A DNA stretch of 5,201 bases. Origin: JBPEXY01 sp052031065. GTDB taxonomy: Bacteria > Pseudomonadota > Gammaproteobacteria > Immundisolibacterales > Immundisolibacteraceae. Position 1 is the stretch's first letter, and every line of letters begins with the position of its first letter. The notes beneath the pieces are model-generated. The model was not told where the DNA came from. It did not search any database and saw only the letters and a list, made by a program, of their open reading frames with translations. The position numbers and the translations under genes were made by a program. Of the stretch, positions 4,887-5,201 are shown in pieces. Location: NCBI GenBank assembly GCA_052031065.1, contig JBPEXY010000278.1, positions 1-5,201 of the forward strand. Reading direction: 5' to 3'.

Positions 4887-5201
4887 GAGCAAAAGAACCC
4901 GCATTCTGATCATGGGTGCCGCCGGGCGCGATTTCCACAATTTCAATGTGGTTTACCGACACGATCCCAGCGTAGAAGTGATTGCCTTTACTGCGGCTCA
5001 GATTCCGCAGATTTCCGATCGTCGCTATCCGCCCCCCCTGAGTGGCCCACTCTACCCCGACGGAATCCCAATCGTTGCAGAGACGGAACTCACAGACTAC
5101 TGTCTACGCAACCGGGTTCAACAGGTCATCTTCGCCTATAGTGATTTGCCCCACGAAGCAGTCATGCACAAAGCGTCTGCCGCGCTCTGCGCCGGCTGCG
5201 A
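4885..5201 (+). CDS. Cyclic 2,3-diphosphoglycerate synthetase-like protein, 3'-partial
   Basis: The window holds the first 105 codons; the right edge cuts the gene. The N-terminus reads RILIMGAAGRDFHNFN (6-21), a Rossmann-like glycine-rich nucleotide-binding turn. Next come VEVIAFTAAQIP (30-41), RRYPPPLSGPLYPDGIPI (46-63) and VIFAYSDLPHEAVMHKAS (81-98). These match my memory of COG2403 proteins, annotated as predicted GTPases or cyclic 2,3-diphosphoglycerate synthetases. The archaeal enzyme CpgS (Methanothermus) uses ATP to close 2,3-diphosphoglycerate into its cyclic form. Bacterial homologues have no settled role, and the P-loop region expected further on is outside the window. The ATG at 4885 is the first start after an in-frame TAG at 4873. 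It has no recognisable Shine-Dalgarno, which is unusual here. It lies 72 bases after the exonuclease gene on the same strand. Confidence 0.82.
   Translation, partial: MSKRTRILIMGAAGRDFHNFNVVYRHDPSVEVIAFTAAQIPQISDRRYPPPLSGPLYPDGIPIVAETELTDYCLRNRVQQVIFAYSDLPHEAVMHKASAALCAGC

Noticed and set aside
4809..5141. 110-residue plus-strand open frame starting at the exonuclease stop
   Set aside because: It is in a different frame from the cDPGS-like protein, whose motifs are clear, and its translation is low-complexity and basic with no family features.
1..5201. tRNA, rRNA, CRISPR array, insertion sequence, toxin-antitoxin or defence genes
   Set aside because: No cloverleaf, spaced repeat array, transposase motif, terminal inverted repeats or recognisable defence domain was seen on either strand.

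Overview
The window looks like an ordinary, densely packed stretch of chromosome from a free-living, probably marine or aquatic, gammaproteobacterium. Base composition is roughly balanced with a slight GC excess. The encoded families (UPF0178/YaiI, an EAL-HDOD protein, a DUF6498 membrane protein and a BtuF-like binding protein) fit that group. Cellvibrionales/Halieaceae-type bacteria are a reasonable guess, but this is inference without a search. I see no rRNA, tRNA, CRISPR array, insertion sequence, phage gene or integration site.

Layout. (1) 1-777, plus strand: a BtuF-like metal/cobalamin-binding protein whose first few codons lie off the left edge, followed 7 bases later by (2) 785-1501, a multi-pass DUF6498 membrane protein. 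These two probably form a transcription unit. (3) 1507-2715, minus strand: an EAL-HDOD signalling protein that meets gene 2 tail to tail with only 5 bases between them. (4) 2832-3356, plus strand: a stand-alone DUF523 (TudS-like) Fe-S protein, divergent from gene 3. (5) 3410-3622, minus strand: a 70-residue TM2-domain membrane protein with a GTG start and a clear ribosome binding site. (6) 3677-4132, minus strand: a UPF0178 (YaiI/YqxD) protein upstream of gene 5. (7) 4303-4812, plus strand: a small DEDDh-type 3'-5' exonuclease-like protein with a GTG start. (8) 4885-5201, plus strand: the N-terminal 105 residues of a homologue of archaeal cyclic 2,3-diphosphoglycerate synthetase (COG2403-type predicted GTPase), cut by the right edge.

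The genes do not form an obvious single pathway. Strand switches split them into five short units: 1-2, 3, 4, 6-5 and 7-8. The points most worth a second look are the EAL domain that keeps its catalytic residues but has a non-canonical loop 6, the archaeal-type cDPG synthetase homologue behind a repeat-rich leader, the TudS-like protein, the binding protein paired with a membrane protein instead of a transporter, and a dyad symmetry that overlaps the predicted -10 box of the TM2 gene. I found no convincing evidence for a defence system or other undescribed multi-gene system here.
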